Shown: positions 9,698-18,277 of the stretch, piece by piece
How positions within the stretch are numbered: position 1 is the first letter of the stretch
Layout of the letters: each line of letters starts with the position of its first letter
NCBI GenBank assembly: GCA_002454195.1
Contig: DKIJ01000016.1
Coordinates: 1-44,208 of the forward strand
Reading direction: 5' to 3'
Origin: Flavobacterium sp. UBA6721
GTDB taxonomy: Bacteria > Bacteroidota > Bacteroidia > Flavobacteriales > Flavobacteriaceae
Length of the DNA: 44,208 nucleotides
Made by a program: the position numbers and the translations under genes
Notes under the pieces: generated by a model
What the model saw: only the letters and a program-made list of their open reading frames with translations
Database searches by the model: none
What the model was told of the DNA's origin: nothing

Positions 9698-12600
9698 CTA
9701 TTTATTAATAATCCTCACATTCATTTCCTCTACCTTTTTATCAGAAAGTGGCGATGGAGCTCCAAATAATAAATCCTCACTGGTTCCTGTTTTAGGAAAA
9801 GCCATAACTTCACGAATAGAGGCTTTTTTCTCTAAAATCATCATTAAACGATCAATTCCCCAAGCGATTCCTCCATGTGGCGGCGCTCCATACTGGAAAG
9901 CCTTATACATCGTTCCTACACTCTTAATCATCTCTTCTTTGTTGTAACCCATATTTCTATAAGTTGCTTCCAAAATTTCCGATTTATGAGCACGAACAGA
10001 ACCTCCTCCAATTTCGTATCCGTTCAGGATAATATCGTATTGCTGCGCAATGATTGTACCGATTTCTTCTTCCTTACCATCCATGTGTTTTTGCAAATCA
10101 TAAATTGCCGGCATAGAGAATGGATTATGTGTAAAGGTCCATCGACCTTCATCTGTTTTTTCAAACATAGGGAAATCAACAACCCAAGCCGGACGCAATT
10201 CTTTAGCATTAATCAAATGAAGCATTCTACCCATTTCCTGACGCACTGCATCCAAAGCCTTATTTGCCGTAGCATAATCAGCCGCCGAGAAGAATACAAT
10301 ATCACCCACCTGAGCATTCGTAGCCTGAATGATTCCTGCTGCAATTTCCTCTCCTAAAAACTTAATAATTGGCGATTGCAATTCGTCTTCATTTACGATG
10401 ATATATGCTAATCCTCCTAAACCGTGTTGTTGTGCAATAGCCGTCAAAGCTTCTATTTGACCTTTAGACATACGCTTGTTTCCTTGCTCTTGAGCCGAAA
10501 CTTTGATACATTTTACAATTCCACCTTCTTCAATTGGTTTAGAGAAAACTTGGAATGTAGTTTCTTTTACAATTTCGGTAATGTCTTGCATTTTTAATCC
10601 AAAACGCAAATCAGGACGGTCACAACCGTAATAATCCATCGCTTCTTTATACGTAAGCACTTCAAACGGATGTAAAATCCATTTGTTACCATATACTTTT
10701 TTTACTACTTCATTGAACAATTTCGTATTCAAATCGATAATTTGTTGCATGCTCGCATACGCCATTTCCATATCCAACTGTGTGAACTCAGGCTGACGAT
10801 CCCCTCGAGAATCCTCATCTCTAAAACAACGCGCTACTTGGAAATATTTCTCATAACCACTTACCATCAACATTTGTTTAAACTGTTGCGGCGCCTGTGG
10901 TAAGGTATAAAACGAACCTGCTTGTTTACGAGTAGGAACAATAAATTCACGTGCTCCCTCATCTGTTCCTGCACTCAAAATAGGTGTTTCAATTTCTAAA
11001 AACTCCTCTGCATCCAGAATATCACGGATTAACTTAATCACTTTATGACGGTTTACAATCGCACGACGTACCTCATCATTTCTGTGATCTAAGAACTTGT
11101 ATTGGAAACGAGTTGCCTCATTGGTTTTTGCCGCTCTTTTAATTTCGAAAGGCAACGTTTTTGACAAGTTTAATATCTCTAATTCGGATGTTTCTAATTC
11201 AATTTTACCAGTACGCAATCCCGCATTATAATCATCTTCATTACGCCCAACAACCTTTCCTTTTACAGAAATAACCGTTTCAGGCTTCAATTTTACTAAT
11301 TCATCGATATTAGGAAATGTTTCTCTACTGATATTAACCTGGAAAATTTCATAACTCGAATCACGTAAATCAATAAACATCAATTCTCCGTGGTCACGCA
11401 CACTCGCTACCCATCCAGACAATAACACTTCTTCTCCAACATTCGCTTCAGATAATTGCGAAATCTTATGTGTTCTATAGATATCTTTTACAACGATTGG
11501 AATTTCCGGCAATGCTTCTTCCTGACTTTCTTTTTGTTCAGCAATAGCTTCTTTCGCCACTTTTTCCTGCGCTTCATTTTTCTCCGTAACCGCTGCAGCA
11601 CCTAATTTGTCTAAGATAATCTGGCGAATTACTTTTCCGTTGGCACCTTTACCAATAACACCTAAAACTTTACCAACTAAAATACCTGCTTTTCCTTGGT
11701 CACCAGCCTTAATATCATTTGCGACAGCTTCATTATCAGCAATAACCTTAGCAATTACTTCTTGAATTTTATCTTCAGAAATAGTATTCTCTTCAAAGTA
11801 TTTTTTATAGTCAAAAGCAGCGTCTTTCAAATAGCTCGCTAATGCATTTTGCACTAAAACCGCTGTAATTTTCTCTGCTTTAAACAACTGAAAAATGGCA
11901 ATAATATCCTGAATATTATTGATTTTATCATAATCTTCCGCCTTGATATTATTAGCTAATGTTTTAGCCACAAACGAAGGATCATTGATTTCATGGTTTA
12001 TTGCCACAAAAGTTCTGGAACGCAAACTATCTGCCGTGAAGAATTTAGCATCCTGAGGCAAAACACCTCCACCAATCAAAATAGATTCTACCGCAAAAGG
12101 CAAAGCAGAGGTATCCACTTTAATTCCTTCTACTTCTTTTTTGATGTTTACAAAAGGTAAATCCGGTTCAGAAATAAAACGATAATCTGCCTCAAATTCC
12201 TTTTTACGCATGGTTTTTGTTTGCTTCAAATCGGCATCCCATAAAACCGTAGTTTGATCAGGACGAAACTCTTTGTGCTCAATATAATAATTGAATTGTT
12301 TCTCTACCTCTTCTTTCAAAGCTTCCACCATAAACTTAAACGAGTTCAAGTTTTTGATTTCTGTTCTTGGATTCAAATCGTATGAATGTTTTTTACGCAA
12401 AGACACCGATACATCCGACTTAAATTCCCCTTTTTCTAAGTTAGCTTCAGAAATACCTAAATTCTGAACAATACGCTGAATGTATTGCGCATAGGTTGAA
12501 GCATCTTCGATATTACGAATACAAGGCTCCGTTACAATTTCGATCAACGGAACTCCTGCTTTATTAAAATCCACTAAGGAAATTTTCTTTTCGTGCATCA

Positions 12601-13030
12601 ATTTCGCAGCATCCTCTTCGATATGTACCTGAGTCAAATTTACAGTAAACTGCGTACCATCATTTCGATAACATGAAACATGTCCGTCAGGAATAATCGG
12701 ATTGTGAAATTGTGTAATCTGGATATTTTTCGGGTTATCCGGATACTCATAGTGCTTTCTATCCCAAGAAATCACTTCATTACTAAAAGAAGAATCTACC
12801 GCTTTACCGAAATAAATAGCCTTCATTACCGCTTCTTTATTTACAGCTGGTAAAACTCCCATTTGTCCGGTACAAACCGAACATATATTTTGGTTAGGTG
12901 TTTCAATTTCTTGATTTGGACAAGAACAAAACAACTTGGTTTTGGTATTTAATCGAACGTGCGTTTCCAGTCCGATAACCAATTCTAAATCGTGGGCCTT
13001 AATAGCCGCTGTTAATTGTTCCAATTCCAT
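9698..13030 (-). CDS. gatB/aspS: GatB-AspRS fusion: amidotransferase subunit B joined to aspartyl-tRNA synthetase
   Basis: A single frame of 1110 codons encodes two enzymes. Residues 1-480 are GatB, the kinase/tRNA-binding subunit of Asp-tRNA(Asn)/Glu-tRNA(Gln) amidotransferase, with the zinc site Cys35, Cys37, Cys50, Cys53, the RKHYEYPDNPKNIQ region, and a complete helical plus YqeY-like tail ending GANGKVIRQIILDKLG. Residues 481-513 are a charged Glu/Lys/Ala linker. Residues 514-1110 are a full bacterial AspRS: OB-fold anticodon domain, motif 2 FRDED at 736-740, the GAD insertion, and motif 3 GGIAWGIDRLMMIL at 1053-1066. His547 in the VRDHGELMF loop is where discriminating E. coli AspRS has Leu30 and the non-discriminating Pseudomonas enzyme has His. 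The fusion would make Asp-tRNA(Asn) and present it for amidation. The start overlaps the gatA stop by one base (TAATG). Fusions of this kind are, to my knowledge, annotated in Flavobacteriia. Confidence 0.95.
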   Translation of the reverse strand: MELEQLTAAIKAHDLELVIGLETHVRLNTKTKLFCSCPNQEIETPNQNICSVCTGQMGVLPAVNKEAVMKAIYFGKAVDSSFSNEVISWDRKHYEYPDNPKNIQITQFHNPIIPDGHVSCYRNDGTQFTVNLTQVHIEEDAAKLMHEKKISLVDFNKAGVPLIEIVTEPCIRNIEDASTYAQYIQRIVQNLGISEANLEKGEFKSDVSVSLRKKHSYDLNPRTEIKNLNSFKFMVEALKEEVEKQFNYYIEHKEFRPDQTTVLWDADLKQTKTMRKKEFEADYRFISEPDLPFVNIKKEVEGIKVDTSALPFAVESILIGGGVLPQDAKFFTADSLRSRTFVAINHEINDPSFVAKTLANNIKAEDYDKINNIQDIIAIFQLFKAEKITAVLVQNALASYLKDAAFDYKKYFEENTISEDKIQEVIAKVIADNEAVANDIKAGDQGKAGILVGKVLGVIGKGANGKVIRQIILDKLGAAAVTEKNEAQEKVAKEAIAEQKESQEEALPEIPIVVKDIYRTHKISQLSEANVGEEVLLSGWVASVRDHGELMFIDLRDSSYEIFQVNISRETFPNIDELVKLKPETVISVKGKVVGRNEDDYNAGLRTGKIELETSELEILNLSKTLPFEIKRAAKTNEATRFQYKFLDHRNDEVRRAIVNRHKVIKLIRDILDAEEFLEIETPILSAGTDEGAREFIVPTRKQAGSFYTLPQAPQQFKQMLMVSGYEKYFQVARCFRDEDSRGDRQPEFTQLDMEMAYASMQQIIDLNTKLFNEVVKKVYGNKWILHPFEVLTYKEAMDYYGCDRPDLRFGLKMQDITEIVKETTFQVFSKPIEEGGIVKCIKVSAQEQGNKRMSKGQIEALTAIAQQHGLGGLAYIIVNEDELQSPIIKFLGEEIAAGIIQATNAQVGDIVFFSAADYATANKALDAVRQEMGRMLHLINAKELRPAWVVDFPMFEKTDEGRWTFTHNPFSMPAIYDLQKHMDGKEEEIGTIIAQQYDIILNGYEIGGGSVRAHKSEILEATYRNMGYNKEEMIKSVGTMYKAFQYGAPPHGGIAWGIDRLMMILEKKASIREVMAFPKTGTSEDLLFGAPSPLSDKKVEEMNVRIINK

Positions 13031-14427
13031 TATAAAATATCTTTTAAGAAGTTAGCAAATTGCATCACTAATTCATCATTATTCTTTGCTGCTGTAATTT
13101 GCAGACCTGTACTTGTTCCTTGTGGCACGGTTAAAGTTGGTAATTGTCCTAAACTAAAACCAACTGTGTATGCATCTGATAAATACATCGCCAAAGGATC
13201 TTTTAAACTATCTCCGATTTTTGGTGGTGTACTAGGTGTTACCGGCGATAAAACAATATCCACTTCTTCAAAATCCTTACTGAAGTTTTCAGAAATTTGG
13301 TCTCTTAAAGCCAAACCTTTCAAATAAATTTCATCAGAGAAACCTTGAGATAACACTTGGTTTCCTCCCACAATTCTACGTTTGGTTTCTTCAGAGAAAT
13401 TCTCAGAACGGGTAACCGCATAACTGTCAATCAAATTTTCACCGTCAATTCGGTTTCCGTAGTTGGTTCCATCCAAACGAGATAAGTTTGATGCTGTTTC
13501 GGCCATAGCCAAGGTATAATAAGTAGAAACTAGAATATCCGATTTGAAGAAATCTAATTCTTTTACTTCAATTCCTTTAGCTTTAATTTTTTCGATAGCC
13601 GCTAAGAAATCTGCTTTTATTTGTGCATCAATCGCTTCGCTATCGATGAAATTTTTAAAATACCCAATTGTTTTTACTGAAGAATTAGCAAGAGCTTCTT
13701 CCGTAATTTCGCTTGAGGCTACCGAAGTTTGATCTTTTGGATCCTTTCCGCTCATTACGTTCAACACGATACGAATATCCTCAATTGATTTAGCCAATGG
13801 ACCAACACAATCCGTAGAAGAAGCATAAGCCATCAAACCGTATCTAGAAATTCTTCCGTAAGAAGGTTTCAAACCATAAATATGATTGTATCCCGCAGGC
13901 TGACGGATAGAACCTCCCGTATCTCCTCCAATTGAAAACATCGTATATTCTTTTGCCACGTTCACTGCAGAACCTCCACTTGAACCTCCACCCACAAATT
14001 CCGGATTGATTGCATTTTTTACCGCTCCAAAAATGGTATTTTCACTAGAAGAACCATGACCAAAACTATCACAGTTTTCTTTAACCAATGGAATAGCTCC
14101 CGCATCCAATAATTTTTGGATAGCCGTTGCTGTATAAGGCGCTTTGTAGTTTTTTAATAATTCAGAACTCGCAGTCGTGTACGTTCCTTGTACCATGTAC
14201 ACATCTTTAATTCCAAAAGGAATACCTTCAAGCAGGCCGATAGATTCTCCCTTTGCAATCTTAGCATCTACCTTAGCCGCTAATTCAAGCGCCATGCTAT
14301 CCAGAGTACTATTTACTGAATTGTATTCATTTTGCTTCAATAAATCTAATTTTTCCTGAACTAAAGCGGTACAACTTATTTGTTTAGACACCAGTTGTTG
14401 GTGTATTTTTTTTATCTGAGAATCCAT
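13030..14427 (-). CDS. gatA: Asp/Glu-tRNA amidotransferase subunit A (glutaminase subunit)
   Basis: GatA hydrolyses glutamine and feeds ammonia through a tunnel to GatB. This 465-residue protein has the amidase-signature triad with exact family spacing: Lys74 (FGIKD), cis-Ser149 (GGGSSGGS) and nucleophile Ser173 (GGDTGGSIRQPA). The Lys-to-Ser and Ser-to-Ser distances of 75 and 24 are the same as in well-studied GatA proteins. The C-terminal half carries the expected VLSPVTPSTPP segment. It is the middle gene of a tight operon: the gatC stop is one base upstream of its ATG, and its stop shares a base with the gatB/aspS start, so translation is probably coupled. It is slightly shorter than the usual 480-490 residues. 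Confidence 0.95.
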   Translation of the reverse strand: MDSQIKKIHQQLVSKQISCTALVQEKLDLLKQNEYNSVNSTLDSMALELAAKVDAKIAKGESIGLLEGIPFGIKDVYMVQGTYTTASSELLKNYKAPYTATAIQKLLDAGAIPLVKENCDSFGHGSSSENTIFGAVKNAINPEFVGGGSSGGSAVNVAKEYTMFSIGGDTGGSIRQPAGYNHIYGLKPSYGRISRYGLMAYASSTDCVGPLAKSIEDIRIVLNVMSGKDPKDQTSVASSEITEEALANSSVKTIGYFKNFIDSEAIDAQIKADFLAAIEKIKAKGIEVKELDFFKSDILVSTYYTLAMAETASNLSRLDGTNYGNRIDGENLIDSYAVTRSENFSEETKRRIVGGNQVLSQGFSDEIYLKGLALRDQISENFSKDFEEVDIVLSPVTPSTPPKIGDSLKDPLAMYLSDAYTVGFSLGQLPTLTVPQGTSTGLQITAAKNNDELVMQFANFLKDIL

Positions 14428-14428
14428 T

Positions 14429-14698
14429 TTATCCTTCTATAACTTTAGCAACAACTAAAAAACCATTTTTCTTGTACGGGAAGTTTTCTAAAATAATTTG
14501 TTTTTCAATAGCCGAACTCTCTACCACAACATCTTCTCTTAAATCACTAACAGACACACAATTATGATTGACATTATTTAAGGAATTATTATTTGCTGGA
14601 ATTGCATTTTTAATTACATCAAATAATTGGTTCACGCTCTCCGATGGCTGTGCTCCCTTAATACTCGACAAAACGTCGACTGTCATTATCTTACTCAT
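14429..14698 (-). CDS. gatC: Divergent amidotransferase subunit C
   Basis: GatC is the small belt subunit that wraps around the GatA-GatB interface. This 89-residue protein is recognised mainly from its C-terminal half: LREDVV at 53-58 and ENFPYKKNGFLVVAKVIE at 71-88, which is the normal GatC ending. Its position, one base upstream of gatA, supports the call. The N-terminal half (residues 1-50) does not show the usual conserved helix pair and is rich in Asn and Ser, so it is strongly diverged or replaced. It is the first gene of the operon; a TAAATTCG sequence (14744-14737, minus strand) about 40 bases upstream could be a weak -7 element, but I see no matching TTG. Confidence 0.8.
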   Translation of the reverse strand: MSKIMTVDVLSSIKGAQPSESVNQLFDVIKNAIPANNNSLNNVNHNCVSVSDLREDVVVESSAIEKQIILENFPYKKNGFLVVAKVIEG

Positions 14699-14887
14699 AA
14701 TTTTTAATATGTTTTAAAGTCAAAATTTTAAACGGGCGAATTTACGAAAGTTTTTTTAGGGAATTCGATTTTTTTTAAATGAATTCAAATGCATAAAAAC
14801 CAAAGCGATCAGGCTTAAGCTAACTTAAAATGTAAATCGGATTGGAAAAATACAAACAATACAGATTATAACTGATTTATATAGAAT

Positions 14888-15094
14888 TCAGCCTATTGCT
14901 TTAAAAAAATAAACTATTCCCATAATTATAAGTATTATAATTCCCATCCAATTTTTTAAATTCCCAACTTTTACCTGAAACTTATAAAGCTTATCATTTT
15001 CAGTAACATCCTTATACCAAAGCTTGTGAATTTTATAAAAAGCAAAAGCTGACACAAACCAAGAGAAACTACATATTAAATACCAATAATCCAT
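14888..15094 (-). CDS. Small two-helix membrane protein of unknown function
   Basis: This 68-residue protein begins MDYWYLICSFSWF. One hydrophobic segment lies near residues 3-20 and a second near 49-66, with a charged stretch between them containing KLWYKDVTENDKLYKF. The ATG at 15094 is preferred: longer readings would need a TTG start inside the preceding gene. It starts 4 bases after the stop of the GreA-like gene and is probably co-transcribed with it. I do not recognise the family. Two charged-loop-linked helices could be a membrane anchor or a small accessory subunit; no function can be assigned. Confidence 0.6.
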   Translation of the reverse strand: MDYWYLICSFSWFVSAFAFYKIHKLWYKDVTENDKLYKFQVKVGNLKNWMGIIILIIMGIVYFFKAIG

Positions 15095-15098
15095 AATA

Positions 15099-15548
15099 TC
15101 AATTAATTTCTTCAATCAAATATTGAGTTCCATTAATTTCGAAAGTAAATCCAATGGTATTCCCCATTAATTTATTTCCCAAAGGTGATTGTGGAGAAAG
15201 CGCTATTACATTGATTCCGTCAATAGTTATTTTTGGCAAAGCCAAAGACAGGTACAAATAAATCCCATTGGCTTTCACCAAACTTCCTAAAGTAATCGAT
15301 TTTGAACTTATTTCCGGATTTATTTTTTCCAAAATCGCTTTTTGGTTCAAAACTTCACGCAACTTCGTATTAAATTTTTCTTGTTCCAAATGCATCATCG
15401 ATAAAGCGGTTTCGTGTTTATCACCTGCCGAACCTTTGGCATCATTTTTAGAATCTTCGGTCAAAGCCGAAATCATATCCCGAAAAGCATCTATTCGATC
15501 CTCTAGCATGCGAGAGTAGTATTGATGTATTTTTTGTTTAAAAGTCAT
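15099..15548 (-). CDS. GreA/GreB C-terminal-like domain protein
   Basis: This 149-residue protein has an N-terminal helical part (residues 1-75) with the phrase SAGDKHETALSMMHLEQEK, predicted to form an antiparallel coiled coil. The C-terminal part contains ALSPQSPLGNKLMGNTIG and a YLIEEI ending, resembling the FKBP-like domain of transcript-cleavage factors GreA/GreB (SPxSPLGxxLxGxxxGD). It lacks the canonical acidic pair at the tip of the GreA coiled coil as far as I can judge, so it may bind RNA polymerase without stimulating cleavage. Related flavobacterial proteins are, as I recall, sometimes labelled 3-oxoacyl-ACP synthase; no such fold or catalytic residue is seen. It lies directly upstream of a small membrane protein gene. 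Confidence 0.65.
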   Translation of the reverse strand: MTFKQKIHQYYSRMLEDRIDAFRDMISALTEDSKNDAKGSAGDKHETALSMMHLEQEKFNTKLREVLNQKAILEKINPEISSKSITLGSLVKANGIYLYLSLALPKITIDGINVIALSPQSPLGNKLMGNTIGFTFEINGTQYLIEEIN

Positions 15549-15721
15549 TTTGCATTTTTATTTCATATTAATCCAAATGATGATTTGAACGGCTCACAAA
15601 TTTAATTGATTATATTCATCTCACACTATTTTAATTGTATTTGACAAACCTATTTATCTGAAACAAGGTTTTTTTATTTAACTTCGTAAACACTTTTATT
15701 AATCTTATTCTTTAAACTATT

Positions 15722-16267
15722 ATGAAAAAAACAAAAATCTTATCTACAATTGCTTTTGGATTGTTATTATTTACAGCTACCAGCATTCAAGCTCAAAAAT
15801 TCCCAGGAATTGACAAAAGCCCAATGGATGCTACTTCATACCCAAATGATTATAAAATCCCTGTAAAAACTGCCAAAGTAGTGTATAGTCGTCCACAACT
15901 TAAAGGACGTAGTTTAAACGAACTAGCTCCTAATGGAAAAGTTTGGAGAACAGGTGCTAACGAAGCAACCGAAATTACATTTTACAAAGATGTCTTTTTA
16001 GGAAAAACTAAAATTAAGGCTGGAACCTATTCTTTATTCACCATTCCTGGAGAAAAAGAATGGACAATCATTTTAAACAAAGACCTTAATGCTTGGGGAT
16101 CTTATTCGTATAAAGAAGCTAATGATGTCGCTAGACTAAATGTTCCTACAACACAATCAGAAGAATCACTGGAAGCTTTTTCTATGGTTTTCACCAATGC
16201 TGAAAAAGGAATGATCTTAAATTTGGGTTGGGATAAAACAAGAGTAGCGATTCCTTTTACAGAGTAA
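15722..16267 (+). CDS. DUF2911 family secreted protein
   Basis: This 181-residue protein has a signal peptide (cleavage after about residue 24, SIQAQ). The mature domain carries the DUF2911 hallmarks: VVYSRPQLKGRSL, PNGKVWRTGANEATEI and AGTYSLFTIPG, then EWTIILNKDLNAWGSY. These proteins are common in Bacteroidota and are predicted to be periplasmic or surface-exposed beta-sandwiches; their function is unknown. The gene stands alone between a GreA-like gene on the other strand and the barrel gene it converges on, separated from the latter by a long inverted repeat at 16296-16401. The start is supported by the signal peptide immediately after the ATG. Confidence 0.88.
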   Translation: MKKTKILSTIAFGLLLFTATSIQAQKFPGIDKSPMDATSYPNDYKIPVKTAKVVYSRPQLKGRSLNELAPNGKVWRTGANEATEITFYKDVFLGKTKIKAGTYSLFTIPGEKEWTIILNKDLNAWGSYSYKEANDVARLNVPTTQSEESLEAFSMVFTNAEKGMILNLGWDKTRVAIPFTE

Positions 16268-16295
16268 TTCTTTTCAACCACAAGGACTTTAGTTT

Positions 16296-16401
16296 AACCG
16301 CAAAGAGCGCTAAGTTTTTCGCCAAGTTCGCAGAGTTTATGAATCTGCGTTGCCTTGGAAAACTTAGCGCTCTTTGCGTATACTTTGTTTTCTTTGCGGT
16401 T
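16296..16401. repeat. Long nested inverted repeat between convergent genes
   Basis: A perfect 20-bp inverted repeat (16299-16318 with 16359-16378) encloses smaller pairs CCAAG/CTTGG (16322-16326 / 16354-16358) and CGCAGA/TCTGCG (16329-16334 / 16344-16349). The left end also pairs, in an alternative fold, with CTTTGCGGTT at 16392-16401. The arms are made of CGCAAAG-type words, a theme of flavobacterial intergenic repeats; a short relative occurs near 33667-33690. It probably acts as a two-way terminator and may be a decayed mobile palindrome. Confidence 0.8.
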
Positions 16402-16412
16402 AAAAAAACTTC

Positions 16413-18173
16413 TTAGAAATCGAATTTAAAATTAGCACCTACTAACACCTGAAAACCTTGTACTGGATAGTTCATCCATTTTTGATAAGAGTTATTCGAA
16501 ATATTATTCAACTTTAAAAATCCCGTTATTTGCGAATTATGTTTATAACCTAGATGTGCATTGACATCAAAATAACTTTTTAAAGTTGTTGGACCTGGTT
16601 GCACTACATAAACAACATTCGGATTTAATTGCATATCTTTTCTTTCCCCTACATAAAATACTTTTGCACCAGCAAACCATTTAGGTGTAATATTAAAATC
16701 TAAAGTTGAATTAACCTCTACTGTTGGTAAATTCCATACTTCTTGCTGGCTATTACTTTTATAATTACTAAATGTCCCGCCAATTCCAAAACTTACATTT
16801 TTAGAAAAATCAGCTTTTAAATCGCCTGACAAACTAAAAGTTCGCACATCATCATAGACCACCTGGAAAGAATTCCCAAAAGCATAGTCCTGATTAGTTT
16901 CATTTTCGGTATAGTTTTGACTTTTATACAAAGCTTTACCGCGTTCGTTCACATAAGAACCTTTGATATTATAACTTATGCTTGAGGCTAACTTTCCTTT
17001 TAATCCTGCAAAAATATCATATTGTTGATCTGTTGGCGCAATAGTCAAAGTAGGCGACATAAAAGGATTTTCTTTTACAAAATCCATATAGGAGTTTTGC
17101 TCTAAACTTCCTTCAGCACCAGCGTAGAAAATCATTAAATCCTTTACCACGGGATAAGAAACATTAATATTAGGATATACTAAAAACTTACTATCATTTC
17201 CTTGATTCTCCATACTGTAAAAAAGTTTCACACCCAAGTTTACATCCCAACCCTTTTCATTAATGTAAAAACTAGGTACTAGACCCACATTAGTAAAACC
17301 GTACTTTATAGGCTCTAGGTTCGAATTTTCATAATTTTTTCGAAAAGTACCGCCTACATAATCTACTATAATATCTGTTTTAACGGTTTGTTCAGAGACA
17401 TCAAACTTTAAAGAAGGATTAAAATAAAACCTATTTTCAGCCGAATCAAAACTATCGGTAAAATGACTAAATTTTGTCGCTAATTCTTTGAAAGCTCCTT
17501 CATTAAAACTCAATTTCCCTCCTAATGAAATACCATTATAGCTATGTTTAGAATCAATACTTCCAATCAAAGTATTTTGATCAGCGGCACTCAACGAACC
17601 CCCAAAACCCATTGGCAATCCATACCAATTGTATATTTGGTTTTGATAACCCAAATCAATATTCCATGACATACTATCATAATTTGCTCCATAAAAGGCA
17701 TCCAAAGCCGTATCGTAAAACCAATTATCCAATTTCACATCATTTATTCCACCTTGTGATGAAAAATGACGAAACATCCCTCCAACATAATCATTAGCTC
17801 CTAAATTTTGATTTATAAACAACTCGGCATTTAAATTACCATAGTTACCATAACCCAAAGTCACATAATTATTATAAAATTTTTCTTTTGCTTCTTTATC
17901 TACACCTTCTGCTTTTCCTTTTGCAGGCATAAAAGTAGAAGCAACAGGAAAGGAAAAAATGGTGTATTTTATTGTTTCCTTTTTTGCATTACCTTCATCA
18001 TCCAGAACTGGGGCTTCTTGAATTTTAGAAGCATCCGAAACAGTTGGCGTATATGGTTTTACCACATTTACAACCTCTGAACCAATATTTTCATCTTTTT
18101 TCTGTGCCCAAGAAACCTGTAAAGCCATTAGAAACAGCCCTATTATTATTTTATTTTGGAAATTGAAATTCAT
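16413..18173 (-). CDS. Outer-membrane beta-barrel protein (TonB-receptor-like barrel without plug)
   Basis: This 586-residue protein has a signal peptide (about residues 1-23, VSWAQ). A short N-terminal region follows with the conserved-looking SEVVNVVKPYTPTVSDASKI, and then alternating aromatic strands through to a terminal VGANFKFDF. The last 30 residues (LNNISNNSYQKWMNYPVQGF) resemble the end of TonB-dependent receptors, but there is no recognisable plug domain and the length is short for that family, so it is best called a barrel of unknown substrate. It lies 104 bases downstream of a giant TPR protein gene on the same strand and is probably co-expressed with it. The substrate or role is not readable from the sequence. 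Confidence 0.75.
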   Translation of the reverse strand: MNFNFQNKIIIGLFLMALQVSWAQKKDENIGSEVVNVVKPYTPTVSDASKIQEAPVLDDEGNAKKETIKYTIFSFPVASTFMPAKGKAEGVDKEAKEKFYNNYVTLGYGNYGNLNAELFINQNLGANDYVGGMFRHFSSQGGINDVKLDNWFYDTALDAFYGANYDSMSWNIDLGYQNQIYNWYGLPMGFGGSLSAADQNTLIGSIDSKHSYNGISLGGKLSFNEGAFKELATKFSHFTDSFDSAENRFYFNPSLKFDVSEQTVKTDIIVDYVGGTFRKNYENSNLEPIKYGFTNVGLVPSFYINEKGWDVNLGVKLFYSMENQGNDSKFLVYPNINVSYPVVKDLMIFYAGAEGSLEQNSYMDFVKENPFMSPTLTIAPTDQQYDIFAGLKGKLASSISYNIKGSYVNERGKALYKSQNYTENETNQDYAFGNSFQVVYDDVRTFSLSGDLKADFSKNVSFGIGGTFSNYKSNSQQEVWNLPTVEVNSTLDFNITPKWFAGAKVFYVGERKDMQLNPNVVYVVQPGPTTLKSYFDVNAHLGYKHNSQITGFLKLNNISNNSYQKWMNYPVQGFQVLVGANFKFDF

Positions 18174-18277
18174 ATTTTATTTTTTACTCTGCTTTCTAAA
18201 CCTTTAAACCAAAATGAGTATAAGCAGATAATTAGTTTTTTTTAATCTCTTCTCTTTATTCTTTTATCTATTTCTAA

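Noticed and set aside
9875..10357. Plus-strand frame of 160 codons opposite the AspRS domain
   Set aside because: It is antisense to conserved AspRS motifs, with unlikely composition and no recognisable domain.
9698..13030. The GatB-AspRS fusion as a sequencing error joining two genes
   Set aside because: The frame is open through a plausible Glu/Lys/Ala linker with both domains complete, and fused proteins of this kind are known to me from flavobacterial annotation. A missed stop cannot be fully excluded without reads.
15099..15548. Annotation of this gene as 3-oxoacyl-ACP synthase
   Set aside because: At 149 residues with a GreA-like ending and no Cys-His-His triad, it cannot be a ketoacyl synthase.
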